A DNA stretch of 64,000 nt. Origin: Exiguobacterium sp. 9-2. Its GTDB lineage: Bacteria > Bacillota > Bacilli > Exiguobacteriales > Exiguobacteriaceae. Numbering within the stretch: position 1 is the first letter of the stretch; each line of letters begins with the position of its first letter. A program made the position numbers and the translations under genes. The stretch spans positions 1,815,127 to 1,879,126 of the forward strand of contig NZ_CP142850.1 of NCBI RefSeq assembly GCF_036287235.1. Direction: 5' to 3'. This document shows, piece by piece, positions 7,090-15,610 of the stretch. Under the pieces are notes generated by a model, which saw only the letters and a list, made by a program, of their open reading frames with translations, was not told where the DNA came from and searched no databases.

Positions 7090-9350
7090 GATAATTCCTT
7101 CTCCATTTCTGCTAACAACTGAATCGTTCGTTCTTTCTCGTCTGCTACGCCGACCATGCCGATACAAGCAGGACAACCGTCCTGGCAAGGACATGTGACA
7201 ATCGAATCACGCGCTGCGCGTAGCATGACACCGCGTTGTTTGTAGATTGATTCCGCGAGACCAACGCCTCCAGGATAACGATCATATAGATAGACGGTCG
7301 GTTGCTGCGTGTGTGTCGCCTTGACTTGCGGCACGACGAAGACATCACTAGCGTCACACATCAAATAAAGCGGAGCAACACGTCGTAAACTATTCGCGAC
7401 ACCTTCCAACACTTGTTCAAGCTCCGTCGAGGAGCGTGCATGATCGGGTAAGGTGAACCAGACACCTGTCGTATGAATCTCTCGTTCTGGTAAGTGAATC
7501 GGACCAGACCCGATGTTCTCATGTGTTCCGAACTTGATCTTCTTGAACATCGTCGCCATCCCCCGAACACTGACATCTCCACGCGCAACACTGTATTCTC
7601 CCTCTGCATACTGTTCATCTTCTTCGAGAACGGAAAGGTCGACTGAAAAATTAGCATCTGTATAATAATCAACGTCTACTGCACGGACGAATGCTTTTTT
7701 CTCCTCAAAATCCAAGTACTCGACTTGGTATTGATCGGCCCCATGCAAATAAATGGCCTCGTCATGTAACAACGTCATTGCACTAAAGGTATCCATCTCG
7801 CCGATGACTCGATTCGGTACCTCGGTCTGATCGACGATGATGACATTCTCTTGATCACTGGACCGTAGCGATATCCCGTGTGCTGGAAACGCGTCATTCA
7901 TCCAATAAAAACGATCGCCTCGCTCGTGCAGGACACGCTCTTCGACTAAGTACGCGAGGATGTCTTCCGTCTCAAGCGTTCCAAATGATTCGCCTTTCGT
8001 AAAAGGCAGTTCAAACGCCGCACATTTGACGTGATCGACGGCAATGATCAAATTATCTGGATCAAGTCGCGCTGCTTCCGGGGATTGATTCAAGAATAAC
8101 TCTGGTCGTTCTGCAACATATTGATCGAGCATACCAGATGAGGCGACAAGAATGATTAGTGCATCATCTTGCCGACGCCCCGCTCGTCCTGCTTGTTGCC
8201 AAAGTGAAGCAATCGTACCCGGATAGCCGTTCATGATACACACTTGCAGTTGACCGATGTCGACACCGAGTTCAAGAGCATTTGTCGAGACGATACCTGT
8301 GATTTCTCCTTGGCGTAACCGTCGTTCGATATCGCGACGTTCACTTGGTAAATAACCACCTCGATACCCTTCGATGGATCGAGGACCAAGCTCGTGCGGA
8401 TAGATACTTCTCAGATACGTCAGTAAGACTTCGACGCGGACGCGAGACCGTGCAAAGACGATTGTCTGAAACTTGTTCTTGATGAAGCGCATCGCTAATT
8501 GTTTTGTCTCAAGTGTCGCCGAGCGTCGAATACCGAGTTGTGCGTTGACGATCGGTGGTTGATAGACGAGAAAATGTTTACGTCCTGTCGGCGCACCATT
8601 CTCATCAATTAGTCCGACTGTTTTCTCCGTTAATCGTTCGGCTAGTTCCTTTGGATTTGCAATCGTTGCACTTGTCATGATGAAGACGGGATTACTGCCA
8701 TAATACCGACAAATCCGTCGTAAGCGACGAATGACATTCGCGACATGACTGCCAAAGACACCGCGATACGTATGAAGCTCATCGATGACGATATATTTTA
8801 AGTTCTCAAATAGTTCGATCCATTTTGTATGATGTGGTAAGATTCCGGAATGTAGCATATCTGGATTCGTAATGACGATGTTCCCGGCTTTTCGTACTTT
8901 TGTTCGAATCGTCGGTGACGTATCTCCGTCGTATGTGAAACAACGGATTGGAGCCTCTAATTGATCGATCAGTTCAAGTAACTCACTATTTTGATCTTGT
9001 GCCAGCGCTTTTGTCGGGTACAGATACAACGCTCGTGCATTTGGATGTTCGAGCAAGTGTGATAAGACCGGTAAATTAAAACAATAGGTCTTTCCCGAGG
9101 CGGTTGGTGTGACGATGACCGTCGACTCGCCTGCTTGTACGCGTTCATACGCCAATCCTTGGTGACGGTATAACTGAGTGATGCCACGTGTCCGGAGGGC
9201 TTGGCGCAAGCGTTCCGGTAACTGTTCTGGAAAATCGACATAGCGTCCCGCTGTCGCTTCCATCGTTTTCATATACGTAATCCGCTCCATGAATGAACGG
9301 TCCTGTTTCAATTCTTCAAGAAATGCAACGAGCGTTTGTTTCGCTTGCAT
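7086..9350 (-). CDS. mrfA: MrfA (YprA) DExH helicase with zinc-type C-terminus
   Basis: A 754-residue superfamily 2 helicase. Visible are motif I (TPTASGKT, near residue 82), motif II as DELH (VIDELHTY), motif III SATIANP, the second RecA domain with NALELGVDIG and QQAGRAGRR, and a C-terminal DUF1998 region with the four-cysteine cluster CPCQDGCPAC. It works with MrfB in mitomycin-lesion repair. The ATG at 9350 has GGAAG upstream at eight bases. A TATAAT at 9374-9379 on the minus strand could be the -10 box, which also favours the ATG over the GTG at 9368. Confidence 0.92.
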   Translation of the reverse strand: MQAKQTLVAFLEELKQDRSFMERITYMKTMEATAGRYVDFPEQLPERLRQALRTRGITQLYRHQGLAYERVQAGESTVIVTPTASGKTYCFNLPVLSHLLEHPNARALYLYPTKALAQDQNSELLELIDQLEAPIRCFTYDGDTSPTIRTKVRKAGNIVITNPDMLHSGILPHHTKWIELFENLKYIVIDELHTYRGVFGSHVANVIRRLRRICRYYGSNPVFIMTSATIANPKELAERLTEKTVGLIDENGAPTGRKHFLVYQPPIVNAQLGIRRSATLETKQLAMRFIKNKFQTIVFARSRVRVEVLLTYLRSIYPHELGPRSIEGYRGGYLPSERRDIERRLRQGEITGIVSTNALELGVDIGQLQVCIMNGYPGTIASLWQQAGRAGRRQDDALIILVASSGMLDQYVAERPELFLNQSPEAARLDPDNLIIAVDHVKCAAFELPFTKGESFGTLETEDILAYLVEERVLHERGDRFYWMNDAFPAHGISLRSSDQENVIIVDQTEVPNRVIGEMDTFSAMTLLHDEAIYLHGADQYQVEYLDFEEKKAFVRAVDVDYYTDANFSVDLSVLEEDEQYAEGEYSVARGDVSVRGMATMFKKIKFGTHENIGSGPIHLPEREIHTTGVWFTLPDHARSSTELEQVLEGVANSLRRVAPLYLMCDASDVFVVPQVKATHTQQPTVYLYDRYPGGVGLAESIYKQRGVMLRAARDSIVTCPCQDGCPACIGMVGVADEKERTIQLLAEMEKELS

Positions 9351-9380
9351 GCCTTCACTTCCTTCCACTTTTCATTATAC

Positions 9381-9427
9381 AAAAAAAGAAGCAAGACCAA
9401 AGAACGATCTACTCGTCTTTGGTCTTG
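9381..9427 (-). terminator. Terminator of the recU-ponA unit
   Basis: CAAGACCAAAGA (9392-9403) pairs with TCTTTGGTCTTG (9416-9427), followed on the minus strand by a seven-base T run. It lies between the end of ponA and the start of mrfA. Confidence 0.88.
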
Positions 9428-9447
9428 TCTTTCTTTACAAGTCGTGC

Positions 9448-12144
9448 TTATGGTGTTGTAGAATTCGTAGCGTCGTTTCCACGACCATTATTTCCATTAT
9501 CATTCGAGTTGTTTCGTTCCGTTGAACCGTTCGAATTGTTTTGTGCATTCGCACCATCATTTGAATTCGGTGTATCTGTTGACGGTTCATCCGTCGTTGG
9601 TTCGTCTGTCGTTGGCTCGTCCGTTGACGGTTCGTCCGTCGTTGGCTCGTCCGTTGTTGGCTCGTCCGTCGTCGGCTCGTCCGTCGTTGGCTCGTCCGTT
9701 GACGGTTCGTCCGTTGACGGTTCGTCCGTTGACGGTTCGTCCGTTGACGGTTCGTCCGTCGTTGGCTCGTCCGTTGACGGTTCATCCGTCGTTGGTTCAT
9801 CCGTCGTTGGCTCGTCCGTTGACGGTTTTTCTTCTTCAGGATCGGTGACCGTTACCGTCGTCGAGACTGGTCCCGATTTTTCTCCTGACGCTTTCGCTAC
9901 AACTTGGAATATCGAGCGACCTGGCTTTAATCCACTGATACTGATTCGATTCGTCGTACTCGTTCCGACTGTCGATGATTTACCATCAGCATCTGTCATC
10001 TTTACTTCAAACGATACATTATCATACCCATTGGCACGAAGCGCAGCGTCATTGTAGTTCCAAGTCAGTTCACCGCTCTTTTTGTCTTCATCGTAAGATG
10101 CTTGTAATCCAGTCGGAGCGGGTACTGTCTTTTTTTCAACGACAGGTTCCTTCGTCCCTTTCACGTATAATTCGTTTCCGATACTGAGGACAGAACTTGG
10201 TTGTTCAAATGGCGCTGGCGTTCGATCGCGTGTTTTCGTGATGAAATCTTTCCAGATTTGCTGTGCCATCGTACTGTTATATGGACCACTGAGTCCGGAT
10301 CCATTGTTGTTTCCTGATTTTGTTGTTCCTGTCCAGACACTGATCGAGACATCAGATGTATATCCTGCAAACCAGACATCTTTATAAGCATTAGTTGTCC
10401 CTGTCTTACCGGCTGCATCAAACGACAACCCAGCACTTGGGAACGTACCGCCTGGTTTCAAGACATCACGAAGCATATCCGTCAACATATAAGCTGTGTA
10501 GTCTTCCATCGCCTTTTTCGATTTGATTGGTGACTTGATTTTAGATCCGTCACTGTACTCAATCGATTTAATGACGTGTGGTTTGATATAATCGCCCCCA
10601 TTACCCAGTGTTGCATAAGCTCCTGCCATCTGAGTCGTATTAAAACCATGCTTCATCCCACCAATTGCATAAGCTGGTGAAATCGACTCATCGTCTTTCA
10701 TTTTCAAGCCAGACTTTTCAGCGAATGCTTCGACTGCATCCCCACCAATTTCTTGGAACGTCTGAATGGCAGGTGTGTTAGCCGAGATTTTCAACCAATG
10801 ACGAATCGTATTCGTACCACGATATCCATCATAATAGTTTCCAATCTCTTTTCCGTTGACTTCTGTCGGCTTATCCGTCAATTGTTTCGCAGTCGACCAT
10901 TTGTCATTTTCGATGGCCGGGCCGTATGCGAAGAATGGTTTTGCGGATGATCCCGGTTGATGGGGTTCATTTGCATAGTTTCGTCGCGCTGTTCCTTTAC
11001 CTGGATTTTTACCATCGACGACTGCAAGAATTTCTCCGGTTTGCGTATTAATTGCCGTAGCAGCCGTTTCAGCATATTCCGGTAATTGAACGATTTGATC
11101 TTTTTTGATCGCTTCGTTCATATAGTCATGCATCGGCTTATCAATCGACGTATAGATCTTTAACCCTTGACCATAGATATCTTTTCCTTCTAGACCAAAA
11201 TCATCTTCTAACTCTTTTGATACCATGTCGAAGATGACACTATCATATGATTCATCCTTCGTTGACTTCGGCGCCGGATTGATTAATTTCGAAATTGGTT
11301 GTTTAACCGCTTTATCTCGTTGCGCTTTTGTAATGACGCCTGTCGTTTGCATCGCATTGAGGACTTGCGTCTGACGCCATTTCGTTAGCTTCGGAGATCC
11401 TTTGATTGGATCATAAGCTGTCGGACGTTGCGGTAATCCCGCGAGCATTGCAGCTTCCGCATAATTCAACTTATCAACTGATTTATTGAAATAGGCTTTT
11501 GAAGCGGTCTGGATGCCAAATGAGTTTTGACCATAGTAGTTTTTATTCAAGTACATCTCTAAAATCTGATCTTTCGTATAATCCTGCTCTAAGCGGATCG
11601 CAAGCCATTGCTCTTGGACTTTCCGTGTGATTGTTTTATCAAAACTGAGGAATGATTGTTTGACGACCTGTTGCGTAATCGTCGAAGCGCCTTCAGAACC
11701 AAATCCATCGGTGACGTTCGCGATGATGGCACCTCCGAGACGGCGGAAATCAATCCCGTTATGCTGATAAAAACGACGGTCCTCGATCGAGATGAATGCG
11801 TCCTTAACGACTTCTGGTACTTCATCGATCGACACATATTCTCGGCTCGTTCCACCTTTTGTGATTTCCTCTTTATTACTTGCATAAATCTTTAACGGTA
11901 AAGCATCACGAAGCTCTGCTTCATCAAGCTCAGGTGCCGTAGCAATCGCATAAGCCGCAAATCCGCCTCCGATCAACATCATCAAGATAAATAATCCGGT
12001 AGCAATCAACAATAACTTTTTCCAGAGTGGACCTTTACCACCGGATCCTCCACCTGATTTTTTCTTTTGGGGACGTTTCGTCCGTTTCATCTTTTTTTCA
12101 GATGACTTCGTCTCTTCACGACGTGCGACACGACTTCTTTCCAT
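9448..12144 (-). CDS. ponA: Class A penicillin-binding protein (PBP1)
   Basis: An 898-residue bifunctional murein polymerase. Order: a basic cytosolic tail with K-rich stretch, one membrane helix (about 45-68), the glycosyltransferase domain (EDRRFYQHNGID, then GASTITQQ), the transpeptidase domain (SxxK as GSSAKP, SxN as SANTP, KTG as GKTGTT), an FN3-like domain from about 665 to 765, and a tail of 17 pentapeptide units (TTDEP/STDEP, residues 775-859) ending in an Asn/Ser/Gly-rich 39 residues. The acidic tail is unusual in length and lies outside the membrane. It follows recU by 20 bases as in Bacillus. GpsB, its expected partner, is encoded in the same window. Confidence 0.94.
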   Translation of the reverse strand: MERSRVARREETKSSEKKMKRTKRPQKKKSGGGSGGKGPLWKKLLLIATGLFILMMLIGGGFAAYAIATAPELDEAELRDALPLKIYASNKEEITKGGTSREYVSIDEVPEVVKDAFISIEDRRFYQHNGIDFRRLGGAIIANVTDGFGSEGASTITQQVVKQSFLSFDKTITRKVQEQWLAIRLEQDYTKDQILEMYLNKNYYGQNSFGIQTASKAYFNKSVDKLNYAEAAMLAGLPQRPTAYDPIKGSPKLTKWRQTQVLNAMQTTGVITKAQRDKAVKQPISKLINPAPKSTKDESYDSVIFDMVSKELEDDFGLEGKDIYGQGLKIYTSIDKPMHDYMNEAIKKDQIVQLPEYAETAATAINTQTGEILAVVDGKNPGKGTARRNYANEPHQPGSSAKPFFAYGPAIENDKWSTAKQLTDKPTEVNGKEIGNYYDGYRGTNTIRHWLKISANTPAIQTFQEIGGDAVEAFAEKSGLKMKDDESISPAYAIGGMKHGFNTTQMAGAYATLGNGGDYIKPHVIKSIEYSDGSKIKSPIKSKKAMEDYTAYMLTDMLRDVLKPGGTFPSAGLSFDAAGKTGTTNAYKDVWFAGYTSDVSISVWTGTTKSGNNNGSGLSGPYNSTMAQQIWKDFITKTRDRTPAPFEQPSSVLSIGNELYVKGTKEPVVEKKTVPAPTGLQASYDEDKKSGELTWNYNDAALRANGYDNVSFEVKMTDADGKSSTVGTSTTNRISISGLKPGRSIFQVVAKASGEKSGPVSTTVTVTDPEEEKPSTDEPTTDEPTTDEPSTDEPTTDEPSTDEPSTDEPSTDEPSTDEPTTDEPTTDEPTTDEPTTDEPSTDEPTTDEPTTDEPSTDTPNSNDGANAQNNSNGSTERNNSNDNGNNGRGNDATNSTTP
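9568..9822 (-). repeat. Tandem 15-bp repeat coding for (T/S)TDEP units
   Basis: Seventeen consecutive 15-bp units within ponA, 255 bases in all. Sixteen encode TTDEP or STDEP and the last encodes STDTP. Several neighbouring units are identical at DNA level, for example the run GTTCGTCCGTTGACG on the plus strand between about 9700 and 9760. Every unit is a multiple of three bases, so copy changes keep the reading frame. Confidence 0.95.
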
Positions 12145-12164
12145 ATGCTATCCTTCTCCTTCAA

Positions 12165-12785
12165 TCAAAAAGTGTCTGAATTGAAATATAGTTCGTCCAC
12201 TGCCTTTAAATAATCGATAGCAGGGTACGCGCCAGTCTCGACTTTGATACCGTCTTGTTCGATGATCGTCAGCGGAATGGATTTCCGTCCGCTTTCGAGT
12301 TGATCCCACCAGGGGAACACGTGCTCGACTGAAAGCACATATTGCACATTATACAGACTGAATCGAATGATGACAAAACAAATTCCTCCATGTTCGACAC
12401 ATTGACGCATGTGTGCGATTTGATGGGGGTGAAAATTTTTTATCGGGAAGGACGTTTTATTCGTCGTCTCCTTCGCTTCGAAATCAATGTATTTTCCACG
12501 GTACACGCCATTATAATCAGTCGTCGATGGTTGCTTGAAGTAGGCTTCCTTAACGACCGCTGCCGACCGTTTCGGATAATCCACTTGAACGATTTGTAAC
12601 GGAGTGGGTTTCTTGTGAATGATTGCCCGATTATGAGTCAGATAAAACGTATTACTTTCATTCAATAATTTTTCGAGCGTCATCCCACGATTTGAAAAGG
12701 TTGAATCGGTTGATCGTGCCTTCTTGATTCGGGTTCCGTGCGACTCGAGTGGCTTTTGAAATTTTTTCCCATTCGGGTAATTCAA
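12165..12785 (-). CDS. recU: Holliday junction resolvase RecU
   Basis: A 206-residue dimeric nuclease that resolves four-way DNA junctions in recombination and chromosome segregation. The family core is intact: [55 protein letters not shown] and [10 protein letters not shown]; the acidic residues and the Glu-x-Lys of FEAKET are the metal site. I chose TTG at 12785, which has a perfect AGGAGG nine bases upstream and gives 206 residues, the length I recall for the Bacillus enzyme; the frame to 12872 has no homologous extension. It is transcribed with ponA, linking wall synthesis and recombination as in Bacillus. Confidence 0.93.
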   Translation of the reverse strand: MNYPNGKKFQKPLESHGTRIKKARSTDSTFSNRGMTLEKLLNESNTFYLTHNRAIIHKKPTPLQIVQVDYPKRSAAVVKEAYFKQPSTTDYNGVYRGKYIDFEAKETTNKTSFPIKNFHPHQIAHMRQCVEHGGICFVIIRFSLYNVQYVLSVEHVFPWWDQLESGRKSIPLTIIEQDGIKVETGAYPAIDYLKAVDELYFNSDTF

Positions 12786-12809
12786 AACGATTCCCCTCCT
12801 ATCGCGTTT

Positions 12810-12835
12810 ATTGTACCATGATATGTGATTGTACC
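12810..12835. repeat. ATTGTACC direct repeat in the recU/yppE intergenic region
   Basis: ATTGTACC occurs at 12810-12817 and 12828-12835, a period of 18 bases, between divergent recU and yppE. On the minus strand the inner copy gives TACAAT, a possible -10 for recU. It may be an operator or chance. Confidence 0.35.
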
Positions 12836-12865
12836 GTATCGGCCGAGAGGAGTAGTTAAAAACCA

Positions 12866-13168
12866 ATGACAATTGAACCGTTATTACAAGAGATTGAACG
12901 TATATATCAAGAAGGACGTGCCGGAACCGAATATGACTTCAATCGAGACGTCGTACCGTTCGTCGAACGAGCAGATCAACTGATTGCGCAGTGGCAAATG
13001 AATGCCCAAGATAGTCCTTACTTACGTCCGAGTATGGTCGAAAGTGCTGTGGATCAACTGAAGCAGATTTCTGTCCAAGCCTTTCAGCCGAAGACGAGTC
13101 TGAAACGTTTCAATGAAACGATTAAATCCGTCCGCTATATCGATCGATTGATGAATGGCGAAGAATAA
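12866..13168 (+). CDS. yppE: YppE family protein (DUF1798)
   Basis: A 100-residue helical protein of the DUF1798/YppE family, function unknown. The pattern [17 protein letters not shown], a central [16 protein letters not shown] and the terminal [13 protein letters not shown] agree with Bacillus YppE in order and length. GAGAGGAG lies about 11 bases upstream of the ATG. It is divergent from recU, the same neighbourhood as in B. subtilis. Confidence 0.82.
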   Translation: MTIEPLLQEIERIYQEGRAGTEYDFNRDVVPFVERADQLIAQWQMNAQDSPYLRPSMVESAVDQLKQISVQAFQPKTSLKRFNETIKSVRYIDRLMNGEE

Positions 13169-13341
13169 TAATTAAAAACAGGAATTATCTTCCTTGAGTC
13201 GAACACCTAATCTATAAGGGAATGTTTCACCGGTTTCACTTGCCAGGCTATAGCTTTTCAGTCGCCTAGCGTGTAAAGTGGCATCAAGAGCATTTCTTTC
13301 TTAAAGACTGTGTAATTATCGTGCAATTGGAGGAGATTCAT
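13169..13341 (+). other. Possible structured leader upstream of the DUF3800 gene
   Basis: A 173-base gap with no open frame. A nested set of short complementary segments can fold as one long interrupted hairpin: 13197-13200 with 13306-13309, 13215-13218 with 13300-13303, 13220-13224 with 13291-13296 (one bulge), 13241-13245 with 13279-13283, and 13245-13248 with 13264-13267 (the last two share a base, so they are partly alternative). It resembles neither a T-box nor a riboswitch class I know. It could be an untranslated leader or a small RNA. No good promoter was found; TATAAG at 13213-13218 has no proper -35. Confidence 0.3.
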
Positions 13342-14256
13342 TTGAACAAACGGGTACAATCGAACGTCAAAGGCGTTGATGTCAAAGGATTTCCTAAGAA
13401 CTCAACCCCTGCCCCGAAGAAATACATCATGTTCGTTGACGAGACAGGAACACCTAAGGGGAATACACAATTCAATCTAACAGGTGTCTTGATGGAATAT
13501 AAATATGCCATCGATTCGGATGAGACGGGCGAACCGAGTCCGCTTCGTCAACGTTTGATGGATTTCAAGGCAAAAGTCTTTGAGGATCCACATATTCCGC
13601 TTCATCTCAAAGAAATTTTAAAAGCCGAACATCCATATGGAAAAGAAGACGGGATCACGATCGATATGTTGCGTCACTTCTGGATTGCCTTACCGGAATT
13701 TTTAGTCGATATCGATTGTACGATCGTCAGTGTCGAAGTCGATAAACAGAAGCTGCAAGACTTCTTCTCGACACCGAAGGATCCGTATGTCGTTGCCTTC
13801 GCTCATCTGATGAAATCGTTCTATTCCTTCCTTGATGAGACAGAAGCGACGAGTGCACGTGTTGTGCTTGAAAGTCGTGATGATTATCAGAACTTGCTGA
13901 TTCAAAAGGCATTCTTCGATATCTTCAATTCAGGAACGGTCCATCTCGACGTTGAAAAAAGCCGTCAAAAAATCAAGGGCTTCATCTTTGCTGAAAAAGA
14001 CAGCGACCTCTACCAATCTGGTCTTGAGATTGCCGATTTGGTCTGCTTACCTTTGTCCCGCGTCCGTCGTGGTGTCATCGAGGTAAAACCACGGTTTGTC
14101 CATTATGGGGACGAAAACCGGATTTTTAAAGCCATCAAAGATAAAATTTACATTCGCCGCGATAGCCCGGACCAAGATTTCCGAAACTGGGGTTTCAAAA
14201 AAGTACCAATCACGAAAAAGCGTCGTGAATGGTCCGATACCCCTTGGAATGGTTGA
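13342..14256 (+). CDS. DUF3800 protein, RNase H-like fold
   Basis: A 304-residue protein of the DUF3800 family, often found in defence islands and phages and predicted to have an RNase H-like fold. Seen here are the N-terminal MFVDETGTPKG strand with acidic residues, a central VVLESRDDYQN and the C-terminal QSGLEIADLVCLPLSRV, the family's usual third acidic site. Activity is unproven. The start is TTG at 13342 with GGAGGA seven bases upstream; a GTG at 13321 would place that SD inside the gene. It stands alone, flanked by housekeeping genes, and ends at a bidirectional terminator. Confidence 0.78.
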   Translation: MNKRVQSNVKGVDVKGFPKNSTPAPKKYIMFVDETGTPKGNTQFNLTGVLMEYKYAIDSDETGEPSPLRQRLMDFKAKVFEDPHIPLHLKEILKAEHPYGKEDGITIDMLRHFWIALPEFLVDIDCTIVSVEVDKQKLQDFFSTPKDPYVVAFAHLMKSFYSFLDETEATSARVVLESRDDYQNLLIQKAFFDIFNSGTVHLDVEKSRQKIKGFIFAEKDSDLYQSGLEIADLVCLPLSRVRRGVIEVKPRFVHYGDENRIFKAIKDKIYIRRDSPDQDFRNWGFKKVPITKKRREWSDTPWNG

Positions 14257-14262
14257 TGACTC

Positions 14263-14297
14263 AAAAAAAGTGGATCCGATAGGGATCCACTTTTTTT
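14263..14297. terminator. Bidirectional terminator between DUF3800 gene and nth
   Basis: GTGGATCC (14270-14277) pairs with GGATCCAC (14283-14290), flanked by seven A and seven T. It serves both converging transcripts; the T run overlaps the end of nth. Confidence 0.9.
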
Positions 14298-14952
14298 ATG
14301 GTGTCGCTAATCCTTTTGTCCGCTTTTTCCCTTCTCGACACATGTCGAGTAACGGACAAGCTTCACAGTTCGGACGTTGTGCCTTACAGTGATAACGTCC
14401 AAAGAAGATGAATTGATGATGGAGTTTTGACCAACGTTCTCGTTTGAAACGGCGCATGAGTGTCGCTTCAACCTGTGTGACATTATCCTTCCACCGACAG
14501 ATTCCGAGACGTTTCGAGACGCGCTCGACATGTGTATCAACCGCAAATGCCGGGACATCGAAGGCGACAGACAAGACGACGTTCGCCGTTTTACGCCCGA
14601 CACCAGGTAATGCTTCAAGTCCGGCTCGTTCCGTCGGGACTTCACCGTCGTGTTGCGCAAGAAGTTGTGCTGCCAGTGCCTTGATGTTTTTTGCTTTATT
14701 CCGGTATAATCCAAGTCGTTTGATCTTGTCCTCGATTTCCTCAATCGGTGCCGCAGCAAGTGAAGCAGGATCCGGATAAGCAGCAAATAATCCAGGCGTC
14801 ACCTGATTAACGAGTACGTCGGTCGCTTGCGCACTCAGTGCGACCGCGACGACCAGTTCAAACGGATTGCGGTGAATCAACTCGCAAAATGCATCCGGAA
14901 ACATCTCTTCTAACGTCGCTTCAATCCGATCGATTTCTGCTTTCCGTAACAT
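14296..14952 (-). CDS. nth: Endonuclease III
   Basis: A 218-residue base-excision repair enzyme that removes oxidised pyrimidines and cuts abasic sites. Visible are the helix-hairpin-helix LPGVGRKTANVV with its catalytic lysine, the catalytic aspartate in AVDTHVERVSKRLG, and the 4Fe-4S loop C-x6-C-x2-C-x5-C near the C-terminus. It is the last gene of the asnS-dnaD-nth run, four bases after dnaD. Confidence 0.95.
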   Translation of the reverse strand: MLRKAEIDRIEATLEEMFPDAFCELIHRNPFELVVAVALSAQATDVLVNQVTPGLFAAYPDPASLAAAPIEEIEDKIKRLGLYRNKAKNIKALAAQLLAQHDGEVPTERAGLEALPGVGRKTANVVLSVAFDVPAFAVDTHVERVSKRLGICRWKDNVTQVEATLMRRFKRERWSKLHHQFIFFGRYHCKAQRPNCEACPLLDMCREGKKRTKGLATP

Positions 14953-14956
14953 CTAC

Positions 14957-15535
14957 TCAGCCTCCTCGCCCGGCAAGATCCTCAAGTGTCTTGATGCCTT
15001 CGCGTTCCCATGTTCGTAAAATTTGATTGATATAAGTCATCTTGCGAACGTTATGATAGACCGCTTCTCGAAGTGCAGCGAGCACGAGCTCTTCCGAAAT
15101 ATTTTCGATCGTCAACCACTGAATGATTTGCTCCATCTGAAATGGGGACATCATGCCCAGTTCCCGTTCGAACTGTTGGAAGACAGACGGGTTGATTGTA
15201 TCAAAGTTCGGTGCTTCCTGTTCCGGTGGTGCCATCAGTTTTTCGTAAAGTGGAACAAGCGAATAACGTTCTGATCCGTTGACATTCTCCATCGCTAGTA
15301 ATCCTTTTTGTAATAAACCGAGTGTAGTCTCGATCGTTTCCGTCTCTGATAGTCCAAGTCGATTACTTAACTCTTCCGGAGACGGCATCTCCATGCCTTC
15401 CGCCCGACAGGCAAACAGTTGACCAATTAACGTGAACTCGACAAAACTGATACCTAATCGTTTCGCCTCTGTGAACAATCGTTTTGGTAAGACGACCGTC
15501 CCTTCCTCGAATAATTGCACTAAATTATGATTCAT
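14957..15535 (-). CDS. dnaD: DNA replication initiation protein DnaD
   Basis: A 192-residue primosome protein that remodels DNA with DnaA and PriA at replication start. The N-terminal winged helix covers about residues 1-100 and the C-terminal DnaB/DnaD domain includes FELER-like QFERELGMMSPFQMEQIIQWL and the terminal YINQILRTWEREGIKT. The ATG at 15535 has GAGGAA upstream at about six bases. Its place between asnS and nth is conserved in Bacillus. Confidence 0.92.
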   Translation of the reverse strand: MNHNLVQLFEEGTVVLPKRLFTEAKRLGISFVEFTLIGQLFACRAEGMEMPSPEELSNRLGLSETETIETTLGLLQKGLLAMENVNGSERYSLVPLYEKLMAPPEQEAPNFDTINPSVFQQFERELGMMSPFQMEQIIQWLTIENISEELVLAALREAVYHNVRKMTYINQILRTWEREGIKTLEDLAGRGG

Positions 15536-15568
15536 CGTAATTCCTCGATTCTCTAGTCTAAACAAGAA

Positions 15569-15595
15569 ATCGACCCGTCGAGACGATGGGTCGAT
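15569..15595 (-). terminator. Weak hairpin between asnS and dnaD
   Basis: ATCGACCC (15569-15576) pairs with GGGTCGAT (15588-15595). On the minus strand the following bases are only ATTTCTTG-like, so termination would be partial at best; on the plus strand the T run is better, but no plus gene ends here. It may lower dnaD expression relative to asnS. Confidence 0.4.
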
Positions 15596-15610
15596 GTTTT
15601 TCCTTACTGC

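Noticed and set aside
9568-9822. CRISPR-like regular repeats
   Set aside because: Units are 15 bp with no spacers and encode an in-frame pentapeptide; no cas genes are near.
9293-10057. A 254-codon plus-strand open frame with Val-Asp-Gly-Ser-Ser repeats
   Set aside because: It is the antisense image of the ponA repeat tract. The repeat keeps several frames open; there is no SD and ponA is a clear gene on the other strand.
12786-12872. N-terminal extension of RecU
   Set aside because: It has no counterpart in the Bacillus protein, and the AGGAGG inside it points to the TTG at 12785.
13169-13341. 6S RNA or SRP RNA
   Set aside because: The region can fold as a rod, but I found neither the SRP Alu/GNAR core nor a convincing 6S central bubble with closing stem and terminator. 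Kept only as an unassigned leader.
15569-15600. Plus-strand terminator after an unseen plus gene
   Set aside because: The hairpin has a better T run on the plus strand, but no plus-strand gene ends nearby.
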